The notes beneath the pieces are model-generated. The model was not told the origin of the DNA, made no database searches, and saw nothing but the letters and a program-made list of their open reading frames with translations. A stretch of DNA of 64,000 nucleotides from Leucobacter chromiireducens. Lineage in GTDB: Bacteria > Actinomycetota > Actinomycetes > Actinomycetales > Microbacteriaceae. The stretch covers positions 1-64,000 of the forward strand of contig NZ_RPDI01000012.1 of NCBI RefSeq assembly GCF_003917135.1, given 5' to 3'. How positions within the stretch are numbered: the first letter of the stretch is position 1; each line of letters starts with the position of its first letter. This document shows, piece by piece, positions 7,785 to 17,374 of this stretch. The translations under genes were made by a program, and so were the position numbers.

Positions 7785-7817
7785 AGGGGCGCTCCGCGAG
7801 CGCTCCCGAGCGCCCCT
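7785..7817 (-). terminator. aroB: hairpin downstream of aroB
   Basis: AGGGGCGCTC (7785-7794) pairs perfectly with GAGCGCCCCT (7808-7817), a 10-bp stem with a 13-nt loop, seven nt past the aroB stop. No T-tract follows on the minus strand. Such strong GC stems without U-runs are common as terminators in actinobacteria. Confidence 0.6.
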
Positions 7818-7823
7818 CCCCAG

Positions 7824-8936
7824 CTAGTTCGCGATCTCCTGGTAGGCGAACTGGAGCATCGAGTCGTCGACGCCGGCGAGCACGCGCGGCTTCCCGATCT
7901 CGTCGAGCACGATGAAGCGGAGCATACCCGCGCGCGCCTTCTTGTCCCGCTGCATCGTCGCGAGCAGCCCGGCCCAGCGGCCAGCCGGGTACGTGAGCGG
8001 CAGCGTCAGCGACGACAGGATGCGCCGGTGCCGGTCGACCGCGGCGTCCGAGAGCGCGCCGGCCATGCGGCCGAGCTCGGCCGCATACATCATGCCGATC
8101 GAGATCGCCACGCCGTGCCGCCACTGGTAGCGCTCCGCGTGCTCGATCGCGTGCCCGAGCGTGTGCCCGTAGTTCAGGATCTCGCGCAGCCCGCCCTCGC
8201 GGAAGTCCTCGGACACCACGCGCGCCTTCACGCCGACCGCCAGCTCGATGAGCCGCTGGAACTCCGCCGTCTGCGGGTCGGTCGCGCGGTCAACGTCGGC
8301 CTCGATGATGTCGAGAATCTCAGGCTCGGCGATGAAGCCGCACTTCGCCACCTCGGCGAAGCCGGCGAGGATCTCGTTGCGCGGCAGCGTGTCGACGAGG
8401 TCGATGTCGCAGATCACACCGGCGGGTGCGGTAAACGTGCCGACGAGGTTCTTCCCCTCGTTGGTGTTGATTCCCGTCTTGCCGCCGACCGCGGCGTCGA
8501 CCATGCCGAGCACGCTCGTGGGGATCTGCACGAGCCGCACGCCGCGCAGCCAGGTCCCCGCAACGAAGCCGGCGAGATCGGTCACCGCGCCGCCGCCAAG
8601 CCCGATGATCGCGTCGGTGCGCGTGAAGTCCGACTGGCCGAGGATCTGCCAGCAGAACGCCGCAACCTCGACGCGCTTCGCCGACTCGGCGTCAGGCACC
8701 TCGGCGAGGAGCACCTGCGTGTAGCGGCCCTCGAGCGCGTCGCGCAGCTCGCTCGCGATCTTCCCGACCGTCGGCGTGTGGATGATGAGCACCTTCGCCA
8801 CCCGGTCGCCGAGCACCTCGGGCACTCGGGCGAGCGCGCCGCGACCGATCGTGATCGTGTACTCGGAGTCCCCCGTGACCTGGATCTCCGTGAACGGGGA
8901 AGGTGCGCCGGTGGCGGGCTGGTCCTGCGTGGTCAT
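7824..8936 (-). CDS. aroB: 3-dehydroquinate synthase
   Basis: Second step of the shikimate pathway: DAHP to 3-dehydroquinate, NAD- and divalent-metal-dependent. 370 residues, the usual length. Visible motifs: NAD-binding GLGGGAVTDLAGF (about 113-125), active-site KTGIN-NEGKNLVG, metal ligands in GFAEVAK (Glu) and NYGHTLGHAIEH (His). A short nonconserved N-terminal extension of about 18 residues precedes the fold. The ATG overlaps the aroK stop by four bases. It is the last gene of the shikimate block; a hairpin follows it. Confidence 0.97.
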   Translation of the reverse strand: MTTQDQPATGAPSPFTEIQVTGDSEYTITIGRGALARVPEVLGDRVAKVLIIHTPTVGKIASELRDALEGRYTQVLLAEVPDAESAKRVEVAAFCWQILGQSDFTRTDAIIGLGGGAVTDLAGFVAGTWLRGVRLVQIPTSVLGMVDAAVGGKTGINTNEGKNLVGTFTAPAGVICDIDLVDTLPRNEILAGFAEVAKCGFIAEPEILDIIEADVDRATDPQTAEFQRLIELAVGVKARVVSEDFREGGLREILNYGHTLGHAIEHAERYQWRHGVAISIGMMYAAELGRMAGALSDAAVDRHRRILSSLTLPLTYPAGRWAGLLATMQRDKKARAGMLRFIVLDEIGKPRVLAGVDDSMLQFAYQEIAN

Positions 8937-9688
8937 GCTTCACTCCTTGTCGGTGGCGTCGGCTCGCCGCTGCCGGGGATCGGGCCGCGCTTCTTGCCGA
9001 AGCTGCGCGCCCACTGCGCGACGCGGCGCGCGAGTTGCTCCTTGGTCGCACGGTCGGTGCGGTACATCACGTCGGAAACCTCGTCGTAGAGGGGGCGGCG
9101 CTCCTCGAGGATCCTGCCCCACGCTTCCGGGTCGTCGCGGAGCAGCGGCCGGCGGGCGAGGTTCGCCGTGCGGAGCACTGCCTCCTGCGTGGTCATGAGC
9201 AGCACGACCGGGTAGGACGCAAGCAGCTCACGGGTGCGTTCGGTGAGGACCGCGCCGCCGCCGAGCGCGACGATGCGCCCGCCGGGATGCGCGAGTTCCT
9301 GCGCGATCACGTCCGCCTCGATGCGGCGGAACTCGGGCTCGCCGTGCTCGGCGAAGAACTCGGTGATGGCCCCGTGCTGGCGCACGAACACCGCGTCGGT
9401 GTCAACGAAGGGCACGCCGAGCTCGCGGGCGACTCGCTTGCCGAGGCTCGTCTTTCCCGCGGCCATCGGGCCGACGAACACGACCGCGCGATCGGGCAGC
9501 CGCACCCCGCCGCGTCGCCGCCGACGGCGACGGTTCCGGGAGGCGTTCTTGCTCCGTTGCGCGGCCGCCGGCGTCTGCGCGGCCTCCTGCTCGTGCGGAT
9601 GCTGCAGCTCAGGTGTGCTCGGCGGTGCCGGCTTCGGCGCGGCGGTCGGTGGCCCGACCGGGCGTCCGGCCCGGCGCTTCCCGGTCAC
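8933..9688 (-). CDS. aroK: shikimate kinase with long basic N-terminal extension
   Basis: Phosphorylates shikimate with ATP. The catalytic part (about residues 67-240) shows P-loop [12 protein letters not shown], shikimate-binding DTD, GGGAVL and the RRPLL lid arginines. Ahead of it lies a Pro/Ala-rich segment and a basic run of nine to ten residues, R-N-R8 in form, making the protein 251 residues against about 170-180 for the usual enzyme. The extension could be a nucleic-acid or protein contact, or the real start could be internal, but no internal ATG or GTG in a good context was obvious. The start overlaps the aroC stop (four bases). Confidence 0.93.
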   Translation of the reverse strand: MTGKRRAGRPVGPPTAAPKPAPPSTPELQHPHEQEAAQTPAAAQRSKNASRNRRRRRRRGGVRLPDRAVVFVGPMAAGKTSLGKRVARELGVPFVDTDAVFVRQHGAITEFFAEHGEPEFRRIEADVIAQELAHPGGRIVALGGGAVLTERTRELLASYPVVLLMTTQEAVLRTANLARRPLLRDDPEAWGRILEERRPLYDEVSDVMYRTDRATKEQLARRVAQWARSFGKKRGPIPGSGEPTPPTRSEA

Positions 9689-10881
9689 GATTCGATGGCG
9701 GTCGACAAGCGCTCGGGGATCGCGGCGAGATACGACTCGAGGTTGCGCTTCGTCTCCGCGACGCTGTCGCCGCCGAACTTCTCGGTCACCGCGTCCGCGA
9801 GCACGAGTGCGACCATCGCCTCGGCGACGACACCGGCTGCCGGCACTGCGGACACGTCGGAGCGCTGGTGGTGGGCCTTCGCCTCCTCACCGGTGGCGAC
9901 GTCGATGGTCGGGAGCGCGTGCGGCACCGTGGCGATCGGTTTCATCCCCGCGCGCACGCGCAGCACCTGGCCGGTGGTCATGCCGCCCTCGATGCCGCCG
10001 GCGCGGCCGGTCTCGCGGGCGATCTGGCCGTCCGCGATGTGCAGCTCATCGTGCGCGGCGGAGCCGCGGCGGCGGGTCGTCTCGAAGCCATCGCCGACCT
10101 CGACCGCCTTGATCGCCTGGATGCCCATCAGGGCGCCAGCGAGGCGCGAGTCGAGACGCCGGTCCCAGTGCACGTAGGAGCCGAGCCCGGGCGGCAGCCC
10201 GTAGGCGAGCACCTCGACGATGCCGCCGATCGTGTCGCCGGACTTCTTCGTGTCGTCGACCTCGGCCACCATGCGGGCGCTCGTCGCCGCGTCGAAGCAG
10301 CGCAGCGGGTCGGCATCGAGCGCAGCGGTGTCCTCGGGGCGGGGCAGCTTGCCGCCCGCGGGCGCCTCGATGGTGCCGAGCGAGACGGTGTGGCTGACGA
10401 GTCCGATGCCGAGCTCCGCGAGGAAGGCGCGTGCGACCGCGCCGAGCGCGACGCGTGCGGCGGTCTCGCGGGCGCTTGCGCGCTCCAGCACCGGACGCGC
10501 CTCGTCGAAGCCGTACTTCTGCATGCCGGCGAGGTCCGCGTGCCCGGGGCGCGGGCGGGTGAGCGGGGCGCCGCGGCCGCGCGACTTCTCGGAGAGCTCG
10601 GTCGGCTCGGCGCTCATCACCTCGGCCCACTTCGGCCACTCGGTGTTGCCGATGCGGATGGCGACGGGCCCGCCGATGGAGACGCCCTGCACCACGCCAC
10701 CGGAGACGTTGAGCTCGTCCTGCTCGAACTTCATGCGCGAGCCGCGGCCGTAGCCCAGCTTGCGGCGCGCGAGGTCTGCGCGAATCTCGTCGAGCGAGAT
10801 GGGCACGCCAGCTGGCAGCCCCTCAAGAACAGCGATCAGTTCGGGTCCGTGGGACTCTCCAGCGGTAAGCCAACGCAGCAT
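9685..10881 (-). CDS. aroC: chorismate synthase
   Basis: Converts EPSP to chorismate using reduced FMN; seventh shikimate step. 398 residues. The family start [14 protein letters not shown] is intact, as are [30 protein letters not shown] and [22 protein letters not shown] chose ATG 10881: it begins the conserved N-terminus and has GGGAGGATAG upstream. The ORF can be read open to 11571, but that part is aroE in another frame. Five nt separate it from the aroE stop. aroA and aroQ are not in the window. Confidence 0.97.
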   Translation of the reverse strand: MLRWLTAGESHGPELIAVLEGLPAGVPISLDEIRADLARRKLGYGRGSRMKFEQDELNVSGGVVQGVSIGGPVAIRIGNTEWPKWAEVMSAEPTELSEKSRGRGAPLTRPRPGHADLAGMQKYGFDEARPVLERASARETAARVALGAVARAFLAELGIGLVSHTVSLGTIEAPAGGKLPRPEDTAALDADPLRCFDAATSARMVAEVDDTKKSGDTIGGIVEVLAYGLPPGLGSYVHWDRRLDSRLAGALMGIQAIKAVEVGDGFETTRRRGSAAHDELHIADGQIARETGRAGGIEGGMTTGQVLRVRAGMKPIATVPHALPTIDVATGEEAKAHHQRSDVSAVPAAGVVAEAMVALVLADAVTEKFGGDSVAETKRNLESYLAAIPERLSTAIES

Positions 10882-10886
10882 ACCCA

Positions 10887-11732
10887 CTATCCTCCCACAC
10901 CGTGGGGCGCCGCCGCAGCGCGCATGGCCGCCCGCACCGCCGATTCCGCGGGAAGCGGCGTGGCAGGGTCTCCCCCGCGGAAGATCCGGATCTGCACGAT
11001 CGCCTGCTCGACGAGCATGTCGGTGCCGGGGAACGCGCGTCCCCCGCTCGCGCCCCAGCGCTGTGCGAGGGGCGACGGCCAGGGATCGTAGGCGACATCG
11101 AAGAGGGGCGACGCCGTGAGCGCGCTCGGGAGTTCGAGTGCGGCGCCGGCCGGGCCCGGGAGTGTCGAGATGATGAGGCTCGGCGTCCACGCGGGCAGAT
11201 CGGGATCGGTGAGCGCCATCGCCGCACAGCTCATCCCGCCGGTGCCGTCGAAGCGCTCGGCGAGCGCCGCAGCGGCGTCGAGCCGGCGACCAACGACGAG
11301 CAGCTCCGCCCCGCCGAGCTGCCGCGCGGCGAGCACCGCGGAGATCGCGGTCGCCCCGGTGCCGATGACGAGGGTCCGACCGGCGTCGAGCGAGGCCGCC
11401 GAGATGGCGCGCGCGAGGCCAGCGACGTCGGTGTTGAACCCGTCCCAGCCGCCATCCGCGCGGCGGCGCAGCGTGTTCACGACGCCGCTGTCGCGCGCGA
11501 CCGGATCGAGGGAGGCGGCGAGGCGGTGCGCTTCCTCCTTCAGCGGCATCGTGAGCGAGAGCCCGCGCCACTCGGCGCCGCGGCCGGCGAGGAATGGCGC
11601 GAGCTCCGCGGTGCCGCAGCGCACCGCGGAGTAGCGCCAGTCGACGCCGAGTACCTCGTACGCGGCCCGGTGAATGGCCGGCGAGAGGGAATGCCCGATG
11701 GGCCAGCCGAGCACGGCCAGCTGATCAGGCAT
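10887..11732 (-). CDS. aroE: shikimate dehydrogenase
   Basis: Reduces 3-dehydroshikimate to shikimate. 281 residues. Substrate site: [17 protein letters not shown] near the N-terminus, catalytic Lys in LTMPLKEEA (about 65) and Asp in GFNTDVAGL (about 101). The NAD(P) domain has [13 protein letters not shown] in place of the more usual GxGGxxxA, a mild change. mltG ends one base upstream of its start, so the two are tightly coupled. Confidence 0.94.
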   Translation of the reverse strand: MPDQLAVLGWPIGHSLSPAIHRAAYEVLGVDWRYSAVRCGTAELAPFLAGRGAEWRGLSLTMPLKEEAHRLAASLDPVARDSGVVNTLRRRADGGWDGFNTDVAGLARAISAASLDAGRTLVIGTGATAISAVLAARQLGGAELLVVGRRLDAAAALAERFDGTGGMSCAAMALTDPDLPAWTPSLIISTLPGPAGAALELPSALTASPLFDVAYDPWPSPLAQRWGASGGRAFPGTDMLVEQAIVQIRIFRGGDPATPLPAESAVRAAMRAAAAPHGVGG

Positions 11733-12830
11733 TTAGCACCCCTTCCCCGGGTTCGCCGCGCACCACTCGTTCAGCTTCGCGACGGAGGCGTCGTGCTCCT
11801 CCTGCGTCACGCTGAACGCCGACTCGCGCGTGTCCAGGTTGATCGCGACGAAGTAGATCCAGTCGCCCGGCTCGGGGTTGATGGCCGCGTTGATCGCGTC
11901 GCGCCCCGGGTTCGCGATCGGCCCCTTCGGCAGCCCCTTGTGCACGTACGTGTTCCAGGGGTTGTCGTCGGCGAGCGCCTCGTTGGTCGACCAGACGGAG
12001 CCGTCGTCGTGCTGGCCCATGCCGTACTGCGCGGTCGAGTCCATCTGCAGCAGCATGTCGTCGGCGAGTCGGTTCGCGATCACACGGGAGACCTTGCCGA
12101 AGTCCTCGATCCGACCGCCCTCCTTCTGCACCATGGCCGCGATCGTGAGCACGCGCTCTCGATCCGCCTCGGCGACGCCGGCCTCGTCGAGCACGAGCTT
12201 CTGCTGATCGACGAGGCGCTGGATCGCCTCCACGCCCGTGGTGTCCGCCTCGAACTCGTAGGTGGCGGGGAAGAGCCACCCCTCGAGGCTGTCGACGCCG
12301 GCGGGGATCCCGAACGCCGCGGGATCGGCGATGGCATCCTGCAGCTCGGCGAGCGGAATGTCCGCGCCGGCGGAGATGAGCTCGATCGTCTGCTCGACGG
12401 TCTTGCCCTCCGGAATCATCGCGGTGAAGTTCATCCGGTTCTCGGGATCCTGCAGCGCCGCGAGCGCGGCAGCGGAGCTCATCTGCAGCTTCATCCGGTA
12501 CGAGCCAGGCTGGAATTCCACGGCGGGATCCTGGTCGAGCAGCAGCTGGTAGAACGCCTCGGACGTCTTCACGACGCCGGCCTCCGCGAGCGAGCTCGCG
12601 ACATCCTCGCCGATCTCACCCTCGGTGATGACGATGATCGTGTCGCCCTCGCCAGGCCCCTCGTAGTCGTTCGACGTCCACCCGAGCGCTTGGGAGACCT
12701 GCGCGCCGTACTGCGACCAGAGGTAGGCGCCGGCCGCGGCGAGGCCGCCGAGCAGCACCGCGGTCACGATCAGGGAGATCGCGATGCGCTTCCCGCGGCC
12801 CGATGAGCGCTCACGTGCTCGTGCGTTCAT
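11733..12830 (-). CDS. mltG: endolytic transglycosylase MltG (YceG-like)
   Basis: Cleaves nascent peptidoglycan strands and is thought to set glycan length. 365 residues: a short basic cytoplasmic tail, one membrane anchor (about 16-38, IAISLIVTAVLLGGLAAAG), a LysM-like part and the YceG catalytic domain with ASIVEKE-like AAMVQKEGGR carrying the Glu of the active-site signature, followed by SRVIANRLADDMLLQMDSTAQYGMG and GLPKGPIANPG. It overlaps ruvX by four bases. The association with aroE and ruvX is standard for actinobacteria. Confidence 0.95.
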   Translation of the reverse strand: MNARARERSSGRGKRIAISLIVTAVLLGGLAAAGAYLWSQYGAQVSQALGWTSNDYEGPGEGDTIIVITEGEIGEDVASSLAEAGVVKTSEAFYQLLLDQDPAVEFQPGSYRMKLQMSSAAALAALQDPENRMNFTAMIPEGKTVEQTIELISAGADIPLAELQDAIADPAAFGIPAGVDSLEGWLFPATYEFEADTTGVEAIQRLVDQQKLVLDEAGVAEADRERVLTIAAMVQKEGGRIEDFGKVSRVIANRLADDMLLQMDSTAQYGMGQHDDGSVWSTNEALADDNPWNTYVHKGLPKGPIANPGRDAINAAINPEPGDWIYFVAINLDTRESAFSVTQEEHDASVAKLNEWCAANPGKGC

Positions 12831-13324
12831 CCGTCTAGCTCCTTCGCATTCGCACCGGCCACCTCGACCGGGCTCCCTGGCGCGGTGCCCTGCGCGCGCT
12901 CGGTGTCGAGCGCGTGCTGGAGGATCACCACCGCTGCCGCCTGATCGATGATCGAGCGGCTCTGTTTGGTCTTCTTGCCCGCCTGCCGCAACTGCCCCTG
13001 CGCGGAGACGGTCGACAGCCGCTCGTCGACGAGCCGCACGGGCACGTCGACGGCGCCGAGCCGCAGCGCGAGCCGCTCGGCGAACGCGACGGCGTCGTCG
13101 GTGGACAGCGTTCGCTCGCCGCGCATGTTGAGCGGCAGGCCGACGATCACCTCGAACGCGGCGAGCTCGGCGACCAGCTCGGCGATGCGCTCCAGGTCGG
13201 CGTCACCGTCCGCGGCTCGCGCGACCGTCTCGACCGGCGTGGCGAGCATGCCGTGCAGGTCCGAGCGGGCCACGCCGATGCGCGCCTTGCCGACGTCGAT
13301 GCCCAGCCGCACTCCGCTTCGCAC
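12827..13324 (-). CDS. ruvX: RuvX/YqgF family pre-16S rRNA nuclease (putative Holliday junction resolvase)
   Basis: 165 residues of the RNase H-like YqgF fold: first strand GIDVGKARIGVARSD with the catalytic Asp, IVGLPLNMRGERT with the conserved Leu-Pro, VRLVDERLST with Glu, and SIIDQAAAVVILQHALD with the last Asp. E. coli YqgF processes the 16S 5' end; resolvase activity was proposed earlier. It starts five nt after alaS ends and overlaps mltG. The C-terminal 20 residues are not conserved. Confidence 0.93.
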   Translation of the reverse strand: MRSGVRLGIDVGKARIGVARSDLHGMLATPVETVARAADGDADLERIAELVAELAAFEVIVGLPLNMRGERTLSTDDAVAFAERLALRLGAVDVPVRLVDERLSTVSAQGQLRQAGKKTKQSRSIIDQAAAVVILQHALDTERAQGTAPGSPVEVAGANAKELDG

Positions 13325-13329
13325 GCCGG

Positions 13330-15984
13330 CTACTCCGCGAGTCGGCCGCGGATGGCGGTCAGCGCGGCGTCGATCTGCGCGGGATCGGCGCCACCGCCCT
13401 GCGCGAGGTCAGGCTTGCCGCCGCCCCCGCCGCCGAGCACCTGCGCGCCGAGCTTCGCGAGGTCGCCTGCGCGCACCCCGGCGCTCCGCGCGCCCTCGGT
13501 GGTCGCCGCGATGACGACCGGCTTGCCGCCGGCCTCCCCCGCGAGGACGACGACCGCGGCGTCGGCCGCGAGCCGGTCGCGCACCTGGATTGCGAGGCCG
13601 CGCACGTCGTCGGCGGAGCCGACCGAGCCGAGGGAGTGGAGCACGGCGCGTACGCTGCCGATCTGCTCCGCGCCGGCAATGAGCTCGGGCACGCGCTGCG
13701 CGAGGCGCTCGGCCTCGAACGCCGCGATCTTCTTCTCCGCGGCCTTCAGCTGAGCGCCGAGATCCTGCACGCGGCCGACGAGCTCGGTGCGGGGCACGCG
13801 CAGGCCGCTCGCGAGCTGCTGCACGATCGCGCGCTCGGCGGCGAAGCTCTGGAACGCTTCGAGCCCGACGAGCGACTCGACGCGCCGGTTCGTCGAGCCG
13901 ACCGAGCTCTCCGAGACCAGGTTGATCATGCCGACCTCCGCCGAGCGCGACACGTGCGTGCCCGCGCAGAGCTCGCGCGACCACGGGCCGCCGATATCGA
14001 CGACACGGACGCGGTCGCCGTACTTCTCACCGAAGAGCGCCATCGCGCCCATGGCCTTCGCCTCGTCGATCCCCATCTCCCGGGTGACGACCTCGTGGTT
14101 CGCGCGGATCGCGAGGTTCGAGATCTCCTCGATCTCGGACTTCGTCGCGGGGCTGAGCGCCTCCGAGTGGGTGAAGTCGAGGCGCATGTAGCCGGCCTTG
14201 TTGTACGAGCCGGCCTGGTGCGCCCCGGCGCCGAGCACGTCGCGGAGCGCGGCGTGCACGATGTGCGTCGCGGAGTGTGCCTGTGTCGCCCCGCGCCGGT
14301 AGTCGGCGTCGACGCGGGTCTGGGCGCGCTGATCGATCCCGATCGTGCCGAGGCCGACCTTCACCGTGTGCACGATGAGCCCGGGCACCGGCTTCTGCAC
14401 GTCGAGGACCTCGGCCTCGAAACCGTCGCCGACGATGACGCCCTGATCGGAGTCCTGGCCGCCGGATTCTGCCCAGAGGGAGGTCTCCGAGAGCACGAGC
14501 TCGGCGATCTGCCCCTCGTGGGCCTCGCGCACCGGGACGCCGTCCACGACGATGCCGAGCACGCGGCTCTCGTGCACGAGCTCGTCGTAGCCCGTGAACA
14601 GGGTCTCGCCCAGGCCGCGCAGCTCCTTGTACACCGACAGGTCGGCGCGCTGGCCCTTCTTGGCCTTCGCATCCGCCTTCGCGCGGTCGCGCTGCTCCTG
14701 CATCAGCTCGGTGAACACGGCGCGGTCGACGGCGACACCCGCCTCCTCGGCGATCTCCAACGTCAGCTCGATCGGGAAGCCGTGCGTGTCGTGCAGCAGG
14801 AACGCCGTATCGCCCGGCACGGCGACCGCACCGGCCTTCGCGGTGTCCACCGCGGTGTCCAGGATCTGGATCCCCGATGCGAGCGTGCGCAGGAAGGTCT
14901 TCTCCTCGGCGTACGCCGCACGCGAGATGAAGTCGAAATCCCTGGCAACGGCCGGGTACGCGTCCTGCATCGCGTCGCGCGACACCGGGAAGAGTTCCGC
15001 GAAGCTCGCGCCGTCGAAGCCGAGCAGGCGCATCGAGAGGATCACGCGGCGCAGCAGACGCCGGAGGATGTAGCCGCGGCCCTCGTTCGACGGCGTGACC
15101 CCGTCCGCGATGAGCATGAGCCCACTGCGCACGTGGTCGGCGATGACGCGCAGGCGCACGTCGTCGGCGTGATCAGCGCCGTACGTCTTGCCGGTCAGCT
15201 CGGCCGCGCGATCCAGCACGGGGCGCACCTGATCGATCTCGTACATGTTCTGCACGCCCTGCTTGATGAACGCGACGCGCTCCAGGCCCATGCCCGTGTC
15301 GATGTTCTTCTTCGGCAGCTCACCGAGAATCGTGAAATCGGTCTTTGACCGCACGTCCGCGACCTCGTACTGCATGAAGACGAGGTTCCAGATCTCGACG
15401 TAGCGGTCGTCATCGGTGGCCGGGCCGCCGTCGATGCCGTGCTCGGGGCCGAGGTCGTAGAAGATCTCCGAGCAGGGGCCGGCCGGCCCTGGCTGCCCGG
15501 TCGACCAGTAGTTCGTGTCCTTGCCGAGGCGCTGGATGCGCTCCTCGGGGAGGGTGGAGTGCTCGCGCCACAGCGCGATGGCCTCCTCGTCCTCCTCGTA
15601 GACCGTGACCCACAGATCCTTCGCCTCGAAGCCGAGACCGCCATCGGCCTCGGGCGTGGTGAGCAGCTCCCACGCGAACTTGATCGCGCCCTCCTTGAAG
15701 TAGTCACCGAAGGAGAAGTTGCCGCACATCTGGAAGAAGGTGCCGTGGCGCGGCGTGCGCCCGACCTCCTCGATGTCGTTCGTCCTGATGCACTTCTGCA
15801 CGCTGGTCGCCCGCTCGTACGGGGCGGGAACCAGGCCGGAGAGGTACGGCACGAACGGCACCATGCCAGCGACCGTGAACATCAGGCTCGGATCATCGCT
15901 CACGAGCGAGGCTGAGGGGACGACGGTGTGTCCCCGCTGCTCGAAGAAGTTGAGCCAACGGCGGTGGATTTCAGCGGTCTGCAT
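13330..15984 (-). CDS. alaS: alanyl-tRNA synthetase
   Basis: Charges tRNA-Ala, class II. 884 residues. Aminoacylation domain at the N-terminus (RWLNFFEQRGHTVVPSASL, TPRHGTFFQMCGNFSFGDYFKEGAI), editing domain with the zinc motif RELCAGTHVSRS (Cys and His ligands), and a Gly-rich C-Ala domain ending GGGGGGKPDLAQGGG. ATG 15984 was chosen because the family N-terminus begins there; the ORF extends to 16161 without conservation. The ribosome site AGAAAG is weak. It is the large head gene of the ruvX-mltG-aro block. Confidence 0.97.
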   Translation of the reverse strand: MQTAEIHRRWLNFFEQRGHTVVPSASLVSDDPSLMFTVAGMVPFVPYLSGLVPAPYERATSVQKCIRTNDIEEVGRTPRHGTFFQMCGNFSFGDYFKEGAIKFAWELLTTPEADGGLGFEAKDLWVTVYEEDEEAIALWREHSTLPEERIQRLGKDTNYWSTGQPGPAGPCSEIFYDLGPEHGIDGGPATDDDRYVEIWNLVFMQYEVADVRSKTDFTILGELPKKNIDTGMGLERVAFIKQGVQNMYEIDQVRPVLDRAAELTGKTYGADHADDVRLRVIADHVRSGLMLIADGVTPSNEGRGYILRRLLRRVILSMRLLGFDGASFAELFPVSRDAMQDAYPAVARDFDFISRAAYAEEKTFLRTLASGIQILDTAVDTAKAGAVAVPGDTAFLLHDTHGFPIELTLEIAEEAGVAVDRAVFTELMQEQRDRAKADAKAKKGQRADLSVYKELRGLGETLFTGYDELVHESRVLGIVVDGVPVREAHEGQIAELVLSETSLWAESGGQDSDQGVIVGDGFEAEVLDVQKPVPGLIVHTVKVGLGTIGIDQRAQTRVDADYRRGATQAHSATHIVHAALRDVLGAGAHQAGSYNKAGYMRLDFTHSEALSPATKSEIEEISNLAIRANHEVVTREMGIDEAKAMGAMALFGEKYGDRVRVVDIGGPWSRELCAGTHVSRSAEVGMINLVSESSVGSTNRRVESLVGLEAFQSFAAERAIVQQLASGLRVPRTELVGRVQDLGAQLKAAEKKIAAFEAERLAQRVPELIAGAEQIGSVRAVLHSLGSVGSADDVRGLAIQVRDRLAADAAVVVLAGEAGGKPVVIAATTEGARSAGVRAGDLAKLGAQVLGGGGGGKPDLAQGGGADPAQIDAALTAIRGRLAE

Positions 15985-16054
15985 CCGTGAGTCTTTCTGG
16001 TGGTGGGGCGTGTCGTGCGTGCATGGCGCCGGTGGTGCACCGGCGGTGCACCAG

Positions 16055-16276
16055 TCAGTTCTTGTCGCGGAGATCCCGCAGTGCGTCCTCGAGATCTTCG
16101 CCGAGCTCCGTCTCATCGACCTCGGCCTCGTAGCCGCTCGCGAAGGCACGGCTGAACTCATTCATCCCGCGATTGACACGGTCGAAGAAGCGTCGACCCT
16201 CGGGGTTCTGGTTGACGAAGTGTGCCGCGACGAAGCCCAGCACCACGCCGCCCAGCAGCCACATCAGCTTGCGCAT
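16055..16276 (-). CDS. small membrane-anchored protein of unknown function
   Basis: 73 residues. One N-terminal membrane segment (about 4-21, LMWLLGGVVLGFVAAHFV), then a polar region FFDRVNRGMNEFSRAFASGY and an acidic, coiled-coil-like tail ending in RDLRDKN. AGGAGGAAT lies just before the ATG. It sits between rpsD and alaS and reads in the same direction. I do not assign a function; the length and single anchor suggest a small envelope or assembly factor. Confidence 0.75.
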   Translation of the reverse strand: MRKLMWLLGGVVLGFVAAHFVNQNPEGRRFFDRVNRGMNEFSRAFASGYEAEVDETELGEDLEDALRDLRDKN

Positions 16277-16396
16277 GTCTCATTCCTCCTGTCGGCGAAC
16301 GAACGCGGTGGGAGCCGCGCCGGAAAACACGGTCAAGCTTAGCGGGTTCCCCAATCCGCGCGCCGGATATCCACAGTCAGCGCGCAGGCCGGGAAA

Positions 16397-16436
16397 CGCC
16401 ACAGGGGCGCCGGATTTCTCCGACGCCCCTGTGGCG
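16397..16436 (-). terminator. rpsD: strong hairpin downstream of rpsD
   Basis: CGCCACAGGGGCG (16397-16409) pairs perfectly with CGCCCCTGTGGCG (16424-16436), 13 bp; CGG/CCG inside adds three more pairs after one mismatch. It lies 22 nt past the rpsD stop and would separate rpsD from the alaS block. A T-rich stretch in the loop (GATTTCTC) is present, but no terminal U-run. Confidence 0.7.
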
Positions 16437-16457
16437 GCACTGCGCAGAATCTGCGAC

Positions 16458-17087
16458 TTAGCGGCCCGAGTAGTACTCGACCACGAGCTGCACTTCACAG
16501 GTCACGGGGACCTCAGCGCGCTTCGGGCGACGCACGAGGCGCGCCTGGAGCTTGTCGAGCTCGACCTCGAGGTAGCCCGGGACGGGGGGCAGCACCTCGG
16601 CGTGGCCACCGGCAGCGGCGACCTGGAAGGGCTCGGTGCCCTCGGAGCGCTCCTTGACGTGGATGAGCTGACCCGGCTTCACGCGGAAGGAGGGGCGGTC
16701 GACGATCTTGCCGTCGACGAGGATGTGGCGGTGCACGACCATCTGGCGAGCCTGCGCGGTGGTGCGGGCGAAGCCGGCACGCAGCACGAGCGCGTCGAGA
16801 CGCATCTCGAGCAGCTCAACGAGGTTCTCACCGGTCAGGCCGTCCTGGCGACGAGCTTCCTTGAACGCGATGACGAGCTGCTTCTCACGGATGCCGTACT
16901 GGGCCCGGAGACGCTGCTTCTCGCGCAGACGGACCGCGTAGTCGCTGTCGCTCTTGCGCTTGGTGCGGCCGTGCTGGCCGGGGCCGTAGGGGCGCTTCTC
17001 GAGGTAGCGCGCTGCCTTCGGCGTGAGCGCGATCCCGAGCGAGCGGGACAGGCGGGTCTTGGAACGGGTACGCGACGTAGTCGACAC
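16458..17087 (-). CDS. rpsD: 30S ribosomal protein S4
   Basis: 209 residues of S4, which nucleates 16S rRNA assembly near the 5' domain. The N-terminal RTRSKTRLSRSLG and PKAARYLEKRPYGPGQHG are followed by the S4 RNA-binding domain (MRLDALVLRAGFARTTAQARQMVVHRHILVDGKIVD) and the C-terminal VEYYSGR. The GTG at 17087 has AAAGGACCAAC ahead of it and gives the usual length. It stands alone here, outside the alpha operon, which is usual for many actinobacteria. A possible -10 (TAAGCT, 17319-17324 on the plus coordinates) would give a leader of about 225 nt, long enough for S4 autoregulation; that part is inference. Confidence 0.97.
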   Translation of the reverse strand: MSTTSRTRSKTRLSRSLGIALTPKAARYLEKRPYGPGQHGRTKRKSDSDYAVRLREKQRLRAQYGIREKQLVIAFKEARRQDGLTGENLVELLEMRLDALVLRAGFARTTAQARQMVVHRHILVDGKIVDRPSFRVKPGQLIHVKERSEGTEPFQVAAAGGHAEVLPPVPGYLEVELDKLQARLVRRPKRAEVPVTCEVQLVVEYYSGR

Positions 17088-17358
17088 GTTGGTCCTTTCG
17101 GGTGTTCTGGGTAATGTGCGCGCACAGGACAAGCTGTGCGGCGCGTGTTCTCTCGGCCACGCTGCGCCCGCATTCACGATCCGCAGGGGATCCGCAATGC
17201 ACGCGACGCAGCACACCGTTTTCGGTGAGGGAACGACCAGCGCAGAAACCCGGCTACAGGGCGACTGCCACAAGGGCCCGTGCGCAGCCAGCGTCGGGTC
17301 CAGTGTTGGCCAGCGTCTAGCTTAGCACGCCAGGGCTGGTGGCGCTGCCGCTCGTGGC

Positions 17359-17374
17359 GCCGCCGCGCGGCGGC
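17359..17374 (-). terminator. rarA: 16-nt perfect GC palindrome at the rarA stop
   Basis: GCCGCCGCGCGGCGGC is fully self-complementary and abuts the rarA stop codon (17374-17376). It has no loop beyond what bending forces, so a hairpin would lose about two central pairs. It may terminate rarA transcription; no T-tract is seen. Confidence 0.4.

Noticed and set aside
9685-11571. Apparent 628-residue fusion with aroC
   Set aside because: The first 230 residues overlap aroE in another frame; the conserved AroC start is at 10881.
12827-13324. RuvX as replacement of the missing RuvC
   Set aside because: YqgF proteins are better supported as rRNA processing nucleases; the name alone is not evidence.
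13330-16161. Longer alaS start
   Set aside because: The extra 59 residues show no similarity to AlaRS; the family N-terminus begins at 15984.
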